From Wenzhouxiangella sp. (lineage in GTDB: Bacteria > Pseudomonadota > Gammaproteobacteria > Xanthomonadales > Wenzhouxiangellaceae), in contig SKKV01000248.1 in the NCBI GenBank assembly GCA_007123575.1, positions 1 to 5,076 on the forward strand: 5,076 bases of DNA, written 5' to 3'. A model generated the notes under the pieces. It ran no database searches. It was not told the origin of the DNA and was given only the letters and a program-made list of their open reading frames with translations. A program made the translations under genes and the position numbers. Positions 1 to 5,076 of the stretch are shown here, in pieces; within the stretch, counting starts at the first letter, position 1, and each line of letters opens with the position of its first letter.

Positions 1-683
1 CAGTTGTCGGCCTTGTCGCGCACCACCTCGAGCTCGAACTCCTTCCAGCCCAGCAGCGACTCATCCAGCAGCACTTCGTTGGTCGGCGACAGATCCAGCC
101 CGTGCTCGACGATCTCGATGAATTCCTCGCGGTTATAAGCAATGCCGCCGCCAGAGCCGCCCAGGGTGAACGAGGGCCGGATGATGATCGGAAAGCCAAT
201 CCGCTGCTGAATGACCATGGCCTCGTCCAGCGTGTGGGCGATATCGGCCACCGGCATGCCCAGGCCTATCTCGCGCATCGCGGTGCGGAACTGGTCGCGG
301 TCCTCGGCCATGTCGATGGCCTTCTTGGAGGCACCAATCATCTCGACGCCGAATTCCTTGAGCACGCCGTGGCGGTCCAGGTCCAGGGCACAGTTGAGCG
401 CGGTCTGGCCGCCCATGGTCGGCAGCAGCGCATCCGGCCGTTCCTTGGCAATCACGTCGCGGACCACGTCCCAGCGGATCGGCTCGATGTAGACCGCGTC
501 GGCCACTTCCGGGTCGGTCATGATCGTGGCCGGATTGGAGTTGACCAGAATCACCCGGTAGCCCTCCTCCCGCAGGGCCTTGACCGCCTGAACGCCGGAG
601 TAGTCAAACTCGCAGGCCTGGCCGATAACAATCGGGCCGGCCCCGATGATCAGAATGGATTCAATATCAGTTCTTTTCGGCAT
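1..683 (-). CDS. carB: Carbamoyl phosphate synthetase large subunit, N-terminal part (truncated by window edge)
   Basis: CarB is the synthase subunit of carbamoyl phosphate synthetase. It makes carbamoyl phosphate from bicarbonate, two ATP and ammonia tunnelled from CarA, in the cytoplasm, for arginine and pyrimidine synthesis. The first 227 codons plus two bases are present, of roughly 1,070 in the family. Seen: start MPKRTDIESILIIGAGPIVI, then GQACEFDYSG (21-30), NSNPATIMTDP (48-58), LPTMGGQTALN (87-97) and the glycine-rich loop GGSGGG (175-180). These cover the pre-ATP-grasp domain and the beginning of the first ATP-grasp domain. Residues known in the E. coli enzyme to contact ATP keep the same numbers: Arg129, Arg169, Glu208, Glu215. 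The ATG at 683 is chosen because MPKRTDI is the conserved family start. Its own ribosome site is weak: GGA lies 11 bases away and AAAGG 20 bases away. It lies 45 bases after carA and is surely co-transcribed with it. Confidence 0.98.
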   Translation of the reverse strand, partial: MPKRTDIESILIIGAGPIVIGQACEFDYSGVQAVKALREEGYRVILVNSNPATIMTDPEVADAVYIEPIRWDVVRDVIAKERPDALLPTMGGQTALNCALDLDRHGVLKEFGVEMIGASKKAIDMAEDRDQFRTAMREIGLGMPVADIAHTLDEAMVIQQRIGFPIIIRPSFTLGGSGGGIAYNREEFIEIVEHGLDLSPTNEVLLDESLLGWKEFELEVVRDKADN

Positions 684-728
684 GCGCAGCGTTTTCCATC
701 GAACCTTTCAAAACAGCATCAAGAAGCC
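684..728 (-). other. carA-carB intergenic spacer
   Basis: These 45 bases hold no terminator-like hairpin, which fits a single carAB transcript. The best Shine-Dalgarno-like string, AAAGG at 708-704, is 20 bases from the carB ATG but only four bases from an out-of-frame ATG at 699. That ATG opens a 10-codon frame ending inside carB at 667. Confidence 0.6.
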
Positions 729-1862
729 TCATCGACCGGCCCCATCCATCATGTCGACGAAGCGGCTGAACAGCGGCCGCAGATCGTGCGGGCCCGGGCT
801 GGCTTCGGGATGGCCCTGAAAACCCATGGCCGGCCTGCCATCGATACAAATGCCCTGGAGGGTGCCGTCGAACAACGAGCGGTGGGTGGGCAGCACATGC
901 GTTGGCAGGCTGTCCTCCTCCACCGCAAAACCGTGGTTCTGGCTGGTGATCAGAACCTGCCCTGTTTCCAGATCCTTGACCGGATGATTGGCGCCGTGGT
1001 GGCCGAATTTCATCTTCGTCGTCTGCGCACCAGCCGCCAGGGCCAGCAGCTGGTGGCCAAGGCAGATGCCAAAGACCGGAATCTCGCGCTCGAGCAAGCC
1101 GGCAATGGCCTCGATCGCGTAATCGCAGGGCTGCGGGTCGCCCGGGCCGTTTGACAGCATCACGCCGTCCGGCTTCAAGGCCAGCAGCTCGTCAAGGCCG
1201 CAGCGGGCCGGCACAACCGTCACCCGACAGCCGGCATCGACCAGCAGCCTGAGAATACTGTGCTTGACCCCATAGTCGTAGCAGACCACGTGCCGGCGAC
1301 CGTCGCCGCGCCGGAATTCACCGCTGTCGAGACAAAAAGTGCCCTCCGACCATTCATACGACGACTCGCAGCAGACCCTGCTGGCCAAATCCAGGCCGGC
1401 CATGGGCTCGCACTGACGAGCCCGGTCAACCGCATCGTCTGCCGAGACCGTCTCACCGATCAGAATGCAGCCGTTCTGGGCACCGTGTTCGCGCAGATGG
1501 ATGGTCAGGCTGCGAGTATCCAGGCCTGCGATTCCGGCAATGCCGCTGGCCGCCAGATGATCAGACAAGGATTCGGTGGCGCGCCACGAACTGTGCCGAC
1601 GCGGGTAGTGGCGGATAATCAAGCCGCGAGCATGAATCCGGTCGGACTCCGCATCGGCAGGATTGACGCCGGTATTGCCGACGTGCGATGCGGTCAGAGT
1701 AACGAGCTGACCGGCGTAGCTGGGGTCGGTCAGGATCTCCTGATACCCGGTCATCGCGGTGTTGAACACCACCTCGCCGACGGCCGCGCCGGGCGCGCCG
1801 ATGCCGCGGCCGGAAAACGTGGTGCCGTCTTCCAGCGCCAGAATTGCCTGCATTGGGGACAA
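729..1862 (-). CDS. carA: Carbamoyl phosphate synthetase small subunit (glutamine amidotransferase)
   Basis: CarA hydrolyses glutamine and passes ammonia through a tunnel to CarB. The protein has 377 residues, close to the roughly 380 of the family. Residues 5-140 form the CarA-specific N-terminal domain (VLEDGT-like start, NTAMTGYQEILTDPSY at 34-49, GLDTRSLT at 113-120, GAQNG at 127-131). Residues 190-375 form a class I glutamine amidotransferase domain with SNGPGDP (237-243), the nucleophile Cys267 in GICLGHQ, KMKFGHHG (283-290), and the other two triad members His351 and Glu353 in GHPEASPGP. The start codon is TTG at 1862; GGAGG at 1876-1872 sits 9 bases before it, which suits TTG, while the ATG three codons later would be 18 bases from that site. 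As I recall, E. coli carA also starts with TTG. First gene of carAB, with 45 bases to carB. The structured 140-base leader upstream may regulate it. Confidence 0.98.
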   Translation of the reverse strand: MSPMQAILALEDGTTFSGRGIGAPGAAVGEVVFNTAMTGYQEILTDPSYAGQLVTLTASHVGNTGVNPADAESDRIHARGLIIRHYPRRHSSWRATESLSDHLAASGIAGIAGLDTRSLTIHLREHGAQNGCILIGETVSADDAVDRARQCEPMAGLDLASRVCCESSYEWSEGTFCLDSGEFRRGDGRRHVVCYDYGVKHSILRLLVDAGCRVTVVPARCGLDELLALKPDGVMLSNGPGDPQPCDYAIEAIAGLLEREIPVFGICLGHQLLALAAGAQTTKMKFGHHGANHPVKDLETGQVLITSQNHGFAVEEDSLPTHVLPTHRSLFDGTLQGICIDGRPAMGFQGHPEASPGPHDLRPLFSRFVDMMDGAGR

Positions 1863-1871
1863 GTTCCTAGA

Positions 1872-1876
1872 CCTCC
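1872..1876 (-). promoter_or_regulatory. carA Shine-Dalgarno that decides the TTG start
   Basis: GGAGG ends 9 bases before the TTG at 1862 and 18 bases before the next in-frame ATG (1853). This favours the TTG. A closer AGGA, two bases before the TTG, is too near it to be used and lies 11 bases before the ATG. Confidence 0.7.
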
Positions 1877-1888
1877 GGGTATGCGAAA

Positions 1889-1916
1889 CGGGCTGGAATT
1901 TCGAAATTCCAGCCCG
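1889..1916. repeat. Perfect 28-base palindrome in the carA leader
   Basis: The half-site CGGGCTGGAATTTC is followed at once by its exact reverse complement, centred between 1902 and 1903. In carA mRNA it would fold into a 12-base-pair stem with a UCGA loop, ending 12 bases before the GGAGG Shine-Dalgarno. On the minus strand it is followed only by TTTC, too short a T run for a strong intrinsic terminator, though a weak attenuator is possible. As DNA, the symmetry would also suit a dimeric repressor. I do not recognise the half-site as a known operator. Confidence 0.85.
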
Positions 1917-1929
1917 GAAGTCGCGTTAT

Positions 1930-1944
1930 CGGGCCAAGCGCCCG
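1930..1944 (-). repeat. Small hairpin upstream of the palindrome
   Basis: CGGGC and GCCCG are separated by five bases. Its 3' arm (GCCCG at 1934-1930) is also complementary to the 5' end of the large palindrome (CGGGC at 1916-1912). The two hairpins and the cross-pairing are therefore mutually exclusive, as in attenuator leaders. Short GC-rich arms like these also occur by chance. Confidence 0.4.
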
Positions 1945-1956
1945 TTCCGGGTGATT

Positions 1957-1962
1957 ATTCTA
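1957..1962 (-). promoter_or_regulatory. Possible carA -10 box (TAGAAT)
   Basis: TAGAAT differs from the sigma-70 -10 consensus by one base. No good -35 box lies 16-18 bases upstream; the best candidates match only three of six positions. Support comes from the ppsA upstream region, which carries nearly the same string (TTGGTTA, then G or C, then AATA). Transcription would start near 1950. Confidence 0.35.
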
Positions 1963-1968
1963 ACCAAG

Positions 1969-1986
1969 CTGGCCGCATTCGGCCAG
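1969..1986. repeat. Inverted repeat downstream of the DUF1249 gene
   Basis: CTGGCCG and CGGCCAG flank a four-base loop, giving a perfect 7-base-pair stem 16 bases after the DUF1249 stop codon. On the minus strand it is followed by CTTGGTTAG, not a T run, so it is at best a weak terminator for the DUF1249 transcript. It also sits just upstream of the possible carA -10 box, about where an upstream element or operator would lie. Confidence 0.4.
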
Positions 1987-2002
1987 TCTGAGTAGCGCTG
2001 AT

Positions 2003-2503
2003 TCAGCCTGCCTCGAGCTCAACCAGCGGCGGAACGCCAGGCGGCATTTCCTCGACGGGCTTGAGCGTGGCGGCGCTGTGGCCCTGAGCGAGCAGGTAAT
2101 CCAGCCATTTCAGCAGCGCGCGGTTCAGCCGCCAGTTGCGAACCACGAGACCGTGCAACGGCAGTTCCGGACCCGCCAGGCGGTGAAATCCCTGCTGCGG
2201 GCTGAATGCCGTGGCCTCGGCCATGCGAGCATCGTGATACACGCGAATGTGGGCGTTCGGATTATGCTGCTGCTGATCGCCAATCACGTAGGTCAGGCGC
2301 AAAAAAGTGGTGTAATCATGGCGCTCGATGACCTGCATGTAGAGGTCAGGGCCATCACCCACTCGAGATACAAGGCAGTCACTGCGGCCAAGACCTTCAG
2401 GCATAAGCACATTCAAGGCTCTGAATACCGAGGTATGCAGTTCCGGCAGGCGGCGTGCCAAGTCTCTGGCGGGGGGATGCAGATTGCGGACTCTGGTCAG
2501 CAT
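2003..2503 (-). CDS. YqiB-like DUF1249 family protein of unknown function
   Basis: A 166-residue soluble protein with no signal peptide or membrane segment. It resembles E. coli YqiB (about 140 residues, DUF1249). Family landmarks are DLYMQVIERHDYTTFLRL (53-70, with the YTT core), RVYHDARMAE (87-96, the clearest match to RLYHDAMVAE of YqiB) and NRALLKWLDYLLAQGH near the C-terminus (127-142, matching NQFLADWLRYCLAHG). The last 20 residues are proline- and glutamate-rich and extend past the family core. The biochemical function is not known and I assign none. The ATG at 2503 is the first start of the open frame, but it has no clear Shine-Dalgarno (TTGGGTTCGCC precedes it), so the true N-terminus could differ. 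It lies 135 bases after ppsR and 140 bases before carA, all on one strand, so read-through either way is possible. Confidence 0.88.
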   Translation of the reverse strand: MLTRVRNLHPPARDLARRLPELHTSVFRALNVLMPEGLGRSDCLVSRVGDGPDLYMQVIERHDYTTFLRLTYVIGDQQQHNPNAHIRVYHDARMAEATAFSPQQGFHRLAGPELPLHGLVVRNWRLNRALLKWLDYLLAQGHSAATLKPVEEMPPGVPPLVELEAG

Positions 2504-2638
2504 GGCGAACCCAAGGCGTTATCGTGTCAATATTCGGAGTGCAGACAGGTGTCAGGCGCTTTGGTTCCGGACACATCACAGCAAGGGATGAGTCCGTCAT
2601 GCGAGTCCCGACCCGGAAGAACACTACCGGCCAGCCTT
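2504..2638. other. ppsR to DUF1249 intergenic region
   Basis: These 135 bases contain no gene I can support. A minus-strand open frame runs through them into DUF1249 in another frame, but its translation resembles nothing I know. The region holds an imperfect inverted repeat (2549-2574) and no clear terminator after ppsR. No convincing promoter for DUF1249 is visible. Confidence 0.5.
2549..2574. repeat. Imperfect inverted repeat, possibly a REP-like relic
   Basis: GTGTCAGG and CCGGACAC form an 8-base stem with one mismatch around a 10-base loop. Small GTGTC/GACAC palindromes between genes are typical of REP-type repeats in gammaproteobacteria, but only one copy lies in this window and no REP transposase is nearby. 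It could equally be a chance hairpin. Confidence 0.3.
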
Positions 2639-3454
2639 TCAGAATACTTCGCGTTGCAGTCCCAATTCAAGCAGAATTCGACTTGCCAACTCCTCAACCG
2701 AAGAATCCGTGGTCGACAGCTTCGGTACTTTCTCGGCCCGCATCATCGCCTCGGCCGCCTCAACCTCATATCGGCACTGCTTGATCGACGCATAACGACT
2801 ACCGGGACGGCGGTGCTCGCGAATCTGCGCCAGGCGATCGGCATCGATGGTCAGGCCAAACAGCTTGTGGCGGTGGTTACGCAGAAAAGCAGGCAGGCGC
2901 GGCTGCTCCAGGTCTTCTTCAGTCAGCGGATAGTTAGCCGCCTTGACCCCGTAATGCAGGGCCATGTACAGACAAGTGGGCGTCTTCCCAGACCTGGAAA
3001 CACCGACCAGGATGACATCGGCGTTATCCAGCTTCTTGCTGATGCCGTCGTCATGGGTCAGCGCGTAGTTGGTTGCCTCCATGCGATCTTCATAGGCGTG
3101 CGCATTTCCCATGCCGTGGGCCTGCCCCACTCGCGGAGAACGCTCCACCCCGAGAATCTTTTCCAGCGGCTCCATGAAGGTGGAAAACATATCAAAGACA
3201 TGACCGTTGCAGGCAAACAGCTCCTGGCCGATCTCGCCATCAACAATGGTGCTGAAGACAAGCGGGCGGCGAGTATCGGCCTCAGCGGCGCGATTGATCA
3301 GGGAAACGGCGTCCCTGGCCTTTTCGTGGGTATCGACGAACGGCAACCTGATCTGGCGAAAATCCACGCAGGAAAACTGCGTCAGCAGGCTGTGGCCAAA
3401 GGTTTCGGCGGTAATCGCGGTCCCATCGGAAACAAAGAAGGCGGTTCTACGCAT
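2639..3454 (-). CDS. ppsR: PEP synthase regulatory protein (bifunctional kinase/pyrophosphorylase, DUF299)
   Basis: This cytoplasmic enzyme inactivates PEP synthase by ADP-dependent phosphorylation of an active-site threonine and reactivates it by phosphate-dependent removal that yields pyrophosphate. The protein has 271 residues; E. coli PpsR has 277. Seen: SDGTAITAE at the N-terminus (9-17), the RPLVFSTIVDGEI segment (63-75), HDDG (134-137), the P-loop GVSRSGKTPT (151-160), KAANYPL (171-177), HKLFGLTID (196-204) and SRYAS (219-223). These are the hallmark blocks of the family in its usual order. The open frame extends 69 codons further upstream, but that part is unlike the family and overlaps ppsA on the other strand. 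The ATG at 3454 gives MRRTAFFVSDGTAITAE, the expected start, with GGAAAG 7 bases before it and GGAGG 16 bases before it. It is divergent from ppsA, its substrate's gene, which strongly supports the PEP synthase form over the dikinase-regulating form. Confidence 0.96.
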   Translation of the reverse strand: MRRTAFFVSDGTAITAETFGHSLLTQFSCVDFRQIRLPFVDTHEKARDAVSLINRAAEADTRRPLVFSTIVDGEIGQELFACNGHVFDMFSTFMEPLEKILGVERSPRVGQAHGMGNAHAYEDRMEATNYALTHDDGISKKLDNADVILVGVSRSGKTPTCLYMALHYGVKAANYPLTEEDLEQPRLPAFLRNHRHKLFGLTIDADRLAQIREHRRPGSRYASIKQCRYEVEAAEAMMRAEKVPKLSTTDSSVEELASRILLELGLQREVF

Positions 3455-3483
3455 AGGCTGGCTTTCCGGTCCTCCAGGTTGGT

Positions 3484-3489
3484 TACAAT
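3484..3489 (+). promoter_or_regulatory. Possible ppsA -10 box (TACAAT)
   Basis: TACAAT matches the sigma-70 -10 consensus at five of six positions and lies 32 bases before the ppsA GTG, so a start near 3496 would leave a leader of about 26 bases. No good -35 box is visible, so an activator may be needed. The reverse strand reads TATTGT here, so the ppsR promoter could overlap it, though that match is weaker. Confidence 0.4.
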
Positions 3490-3500
3490 ACCGGCCCAGA

Positions 3501-3514
3501 CAACAGGCAACAGG
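3501..3514 (+). repeat. Tandem CAACAGG pair before the ppsA start
   Basis: Two exact copies of the 7-base unit CAACAGG lie directly upstream of ppsA. The AGG of the second copy is 7 bases from the GTG start and is the only Shine-Dalgarno-like site for ppsA. The duplication may be chance slippage. Confidence 0.6.
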
Positions 3515-3521
3515 CATCAAA

Positions 3522-5076
3522 GTGAGCGAGTATATCCTCTGGTTGGACGAGCTTGGCATGGGCGACCTGGAAAAGGTCGGTGGAAAGAACGCCTCCCTGG
3601 GGGAGATGATCGCCAACCTTAGCCATCTGGGTGTCAGTGTTCCCGGTGGATTTGCTACCACCGCCGAGGCCTACCGCGAGTTTCTTGACCAGTCCGGCCT
3701 GGCCGCGCGGATCAAGGATACCCTGGCCAGGCTTGATGCCGACGATACCCGGGCGCTGGCTGCCACCGGACGAGAGATTCGGCAGTGGATCATGGAAACG
3801 CCGCTGCAGGCGGATCTGGAAGCGGCCGTGCGCGAGGCCTGGAAAAAGATGCAGGCACGGCACGGCGAAGACCTGGCCGTCGCCGTGCGCTCGTCTGCCA
3901 CTGCCGAAGACCTGCCCGATGCCTCGTTCGCAGGCCAGCAGGAAACCTTTCTGAACGTACGCGGCATCGACGAAGTTGTGGTCAAGATTCATGAGGTCTT
4001 TGCCAGCCTGTACAACGATCGTGCCATTGCCTACCGCGTCCACCACGGTTTTGACCATCACGAAGTGGCCCTGTCGGCTGGCATCCAGCTGATGGTGCGC
4101 GCCGGCAAGGGTGCTGCCGGGGTCATGTTCACCCTGGATACCGAGTCCGGCTACCGCAACGTGGTATTCCTGACCTCCAGCTACGGTCTGGGCGAAAGCG
4201 TGGTTCAGGGCGCGGTCAATCCGGACGAGTTTTACTTGTTCAAGCCCAACCTCGAAGCGGGTCTGCCAGCGATCCTGCGCCGCTCGCTCGGCAGCAAGGC
4301 CTCGCGCATGATCTACGGCGACTCAGGCGGCGTCACCACCGAGGACACGCCAGACAGTGATCGGCTCCAGTTTTCGATCAGCGACGATGATGCCACCGAA
4401 CTGGCGAAGATGGCGCTGACCATCGAGAAACACTACGGCCGCCCAATGGATATTGAATGGGGCAAGGACGGCCATACCGGCGAGCTGTTCATCCTCCAGG
4501 CCCGTCCGGAAACGGTCAAAAGCCGCTCGGGCCAGGCCATGGAGCGCTTCAAGCTCGAACAAACCGGCGAAGTTTTGTCCGAAGGGCGCGCCATCGGCCA
4601 GCGAATTGGTCAGGGCGTAGCCCGGGTCATCGAAAGCCTGGACCAGATGCACGATATTGCCGCCGGCGATGTGCTGATCACCGACATGACTGACCCGGAC
4701 TGGGAGCCGATCATGAAGCGGGCCTCGGCCATCGTCACCAACCGCGGCGGTCGCACCTGCCATGCCGCTATCATCGCCCGCGAGCTTGGAATTCCGGCCG
4801 TGGTCGGCTGCGGCGATGCCACCGACCGCATTCCGCACGGCGAATCGGTCACCGTGGCCTGCTCCGAAGGCGACACCGGCCGCATCTACCGCGGTGAGCT
4901 GCCGTTCAGCGTTGCCGAGGACACGCTGGATGACATGCCGGAAGCGCCGCTAAAAATCATGATGAACGTGGCCAACGCCGACCGCGCTTTCGACTTCGCC
5001 CAGATCCCCAACCACGGCATCGGCCTGGCCCGGCTGGAGTTCATCATCAATCGCATGATCGGCATTCACCCACGCG
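3522..5076 (+). CDS. ppsA: Phosphoenolpyruvate synthase, N-terminal two thirds (truncated by window edge)
   Basis: PEP synthase (pyruvate, water dikinase) converts pyruvate and ATP to phosphoenolpyruvate, AMP and phosphate in the cytoplasm, the entry to gluconeogenesis from three-carbon substrates. Some 518 codons are present; the E. coli enzyme has 792. Residues 15-335 form the ATP-grasp nucleotide-binding domain: VGGKNASLGEM (19-29), VRSSATAEDLPDASFAGQQE (from 122), RPMDIEW (307-313), QARPETV (326-332). Residues about 365-455 form the swivelling phosphohistidine domain with TDMTDPDWEPIM and GGRTCHAA; His414 is the phosphorylated histidine and Thr412 the residue targeted by PpsR. The PEP/pyruvate barrel begins near 475 with KIMMNV and GLARLEFI (501-508), and the window ends in GIHPR. 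The start is GTG at 3522: no ATG fits, and AGG lies 7 bases upstream. This N-terminus is a few residues shorter than in E. coli. No frame break was seen. Divergent from ppsR. Confidence 0.98.
   Translation, partial: MSEYILWLDELGMGDLEKVGGKNASLGEMIANLSHLGVSVPGGFATTAEAYREFLDQSGLAARIKDTLARLDADDTRALAATGREIRQWIMETPLQADLEAAVREAWKKMQARHGEDLAVAVRSSATAEDLPDASFAGQQETFLNVRGIDEVVVKIHEVFASLYNDRAIAYRVHHGFDHHEVALSAGIQLMVRAGKGAAGVMFTLDTESGYRNVVFLTSSYGLGESVVQGAVNPDEFYLFKPNLEAGLPAILRRSLGSKASRMIYGDSGGVTTEDTPDSDRLQFSISDDDATELAKMALTIEKHYGRPMDIEWGKDGHTGELFILQARPETVKSRSGQAMERFKLEQTGEVLSEGRAIGQRIGQGVARVIESLDQMHDIAAGDVLITDMTDPDWEPIMKRASAIVTNRGGRTCHAAIIARELGIPAVVGCGDATDRIPHGESVTVACSEGDTGRIYRGELPFSVAEDTLDDMPEAPLKIMMNVANADRAFDFAQIPNHGIGLARLEFIINRMIGIHPR

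Larger units (their letters stand above)
1863..2002 (-). promoter_or_regulatory. carA 5' region: intergenic leader with several inverted repeats
   Basis: These 140 bases separate the DUF1249 stop codon from the carA TTG start and hold no convincing gene. In transcription order they contain an inverted repeat (1986-1969), a possible -10 box TAGAAT (1962-1957), a small hairpin (1944-1930), a perfect 28-base palindrome (1916-1889) and a Shine-Dalgarno GGAGG (1876-1872). A start near 1950 would give a leader of about 88 bases, long enough for attenuation or control of translation. In several bacteria carAB is repressed by arginine and pyrimidines, in some cases through leader attenuation; here control is inferred from structure alone. 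I do not recognise a canonical ArgR box, PyrR-binding site or riboswitch. Confidence 0.5.

Noticed and set aside
102..1154. A 350-codon plus-strand open frame opposite carB and carA
   Set aside because: It is a mirror of two highly conserved genes and also crosses their 45-base spacer; no recognisable domain and no ribosome site were seen.
1955..1978. Seven-codon frame MRPAWLE in the inverted repeat upstream of carA
   Set aside because: It has no Shine-Dalgarno, lies upstream of the likely carA transcription start, and is short enough to arise by chance.
1260..1991. A 243-codon plus-strand open frame opposite the carA N-terminal half and leader
   Set aside because: Antisense shadow of carA; it reads through the palindrome, and its composition looks like reverse-strand coding sequence.
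2525..2530. Perfect TTGACA on the minus strand upstream of DUF1249
   Set aside because: A -10 box 17 bases downstream would be CGCCAT, a poor match that overlaps the DUF1249 start codon, so it cannot serve that start.
2078..3622. A 514-codon plus-strand open frame opposite DUF1249 and ppsR
   Set aside because: It runs antisense to two recognised genes and across their spacer into ppsA in a different frame. Its translation shows no family motifs; long antisense frames are common in GC-rich coding DNA.
3455..3661. A 69-residue N-terminal extension of PpsR
   Set aside because: The extension is unlike the family, overlaps ppsA on the opposite strand, and the ATG at 3454 gives the expected N-terminus with a plausible ribosome site.
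3483..4061. A 192-codon minus-strand open frame opposite the start of ppsA
   Set aside because: It lies opposite the conserved ATP-grasp domain of ppsA and resembles no known family.

Overview
The window is ordinary core-metabolism DNA from a GC-rich proteobacterium, most likely a gammaproteobacterium. The CarA, CarB, PEP synthase and PEP synthase regulatory proteins all read closely to my memory of the Escherichia coli proteins, and the YqiB-like DUF1249 family is mainly gammaproteobacterial. A lineage such as Xanthomonadales or Chromatiales would fit, but the order cannot be fixed by eye. I see no insertion sequence, tRNA, rRNA, CRISPR array, phage gene or defence gene.

Layout: from 3454 down to base 1 everything lies on the minus strand. 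In transcription order these are ppsR (3454-2639), a YqiB-like DUF1249 gene (2503-2003), carA (1862-729) and carB (683 to the left edge, truncated). On the plus strand ppsA starts at 3522 and runs off the right edge. ppsR and ppsA are therefore divergent, with 67 bases between their start codons.

How the genes work together: carA and carB encode the glutaminase and synthase subunits of carbamoyl phosphate synthetase, which feeds both arginine and pyrimidine synthesis. ppsA makes phosphoenolpyruvate from pyruvate and ATP for gluconeogenesis. ppsR encodes the bifunctional kinase/phosphorylase that switches PEP synthase off and on by modifying a threonine two residues before its catalytic histidine. 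Both the P-loop of the regulator and the target Thr-Cys-His of the enzyme are intact here. The DUF1249 protein has no known function.

Non-coding DNA is scarce. The 140-base carA leader (1863-2002) is the most structured part: a perfect 28-base palindrome, two smaller inverted repeats, a strong Shine-Dalgarno in front of a TTG start, and a segment able to pair with that Shine-Dalgarno. This suggests leader-based control of carAB, but that is inference. The 135 bases between ppsR and DUF1249 (2504-2638) hold a small imperfect inverted repeat that may be a REP-like relic. No previously undescribed system is evident; the carA leader is the part most worth testing.
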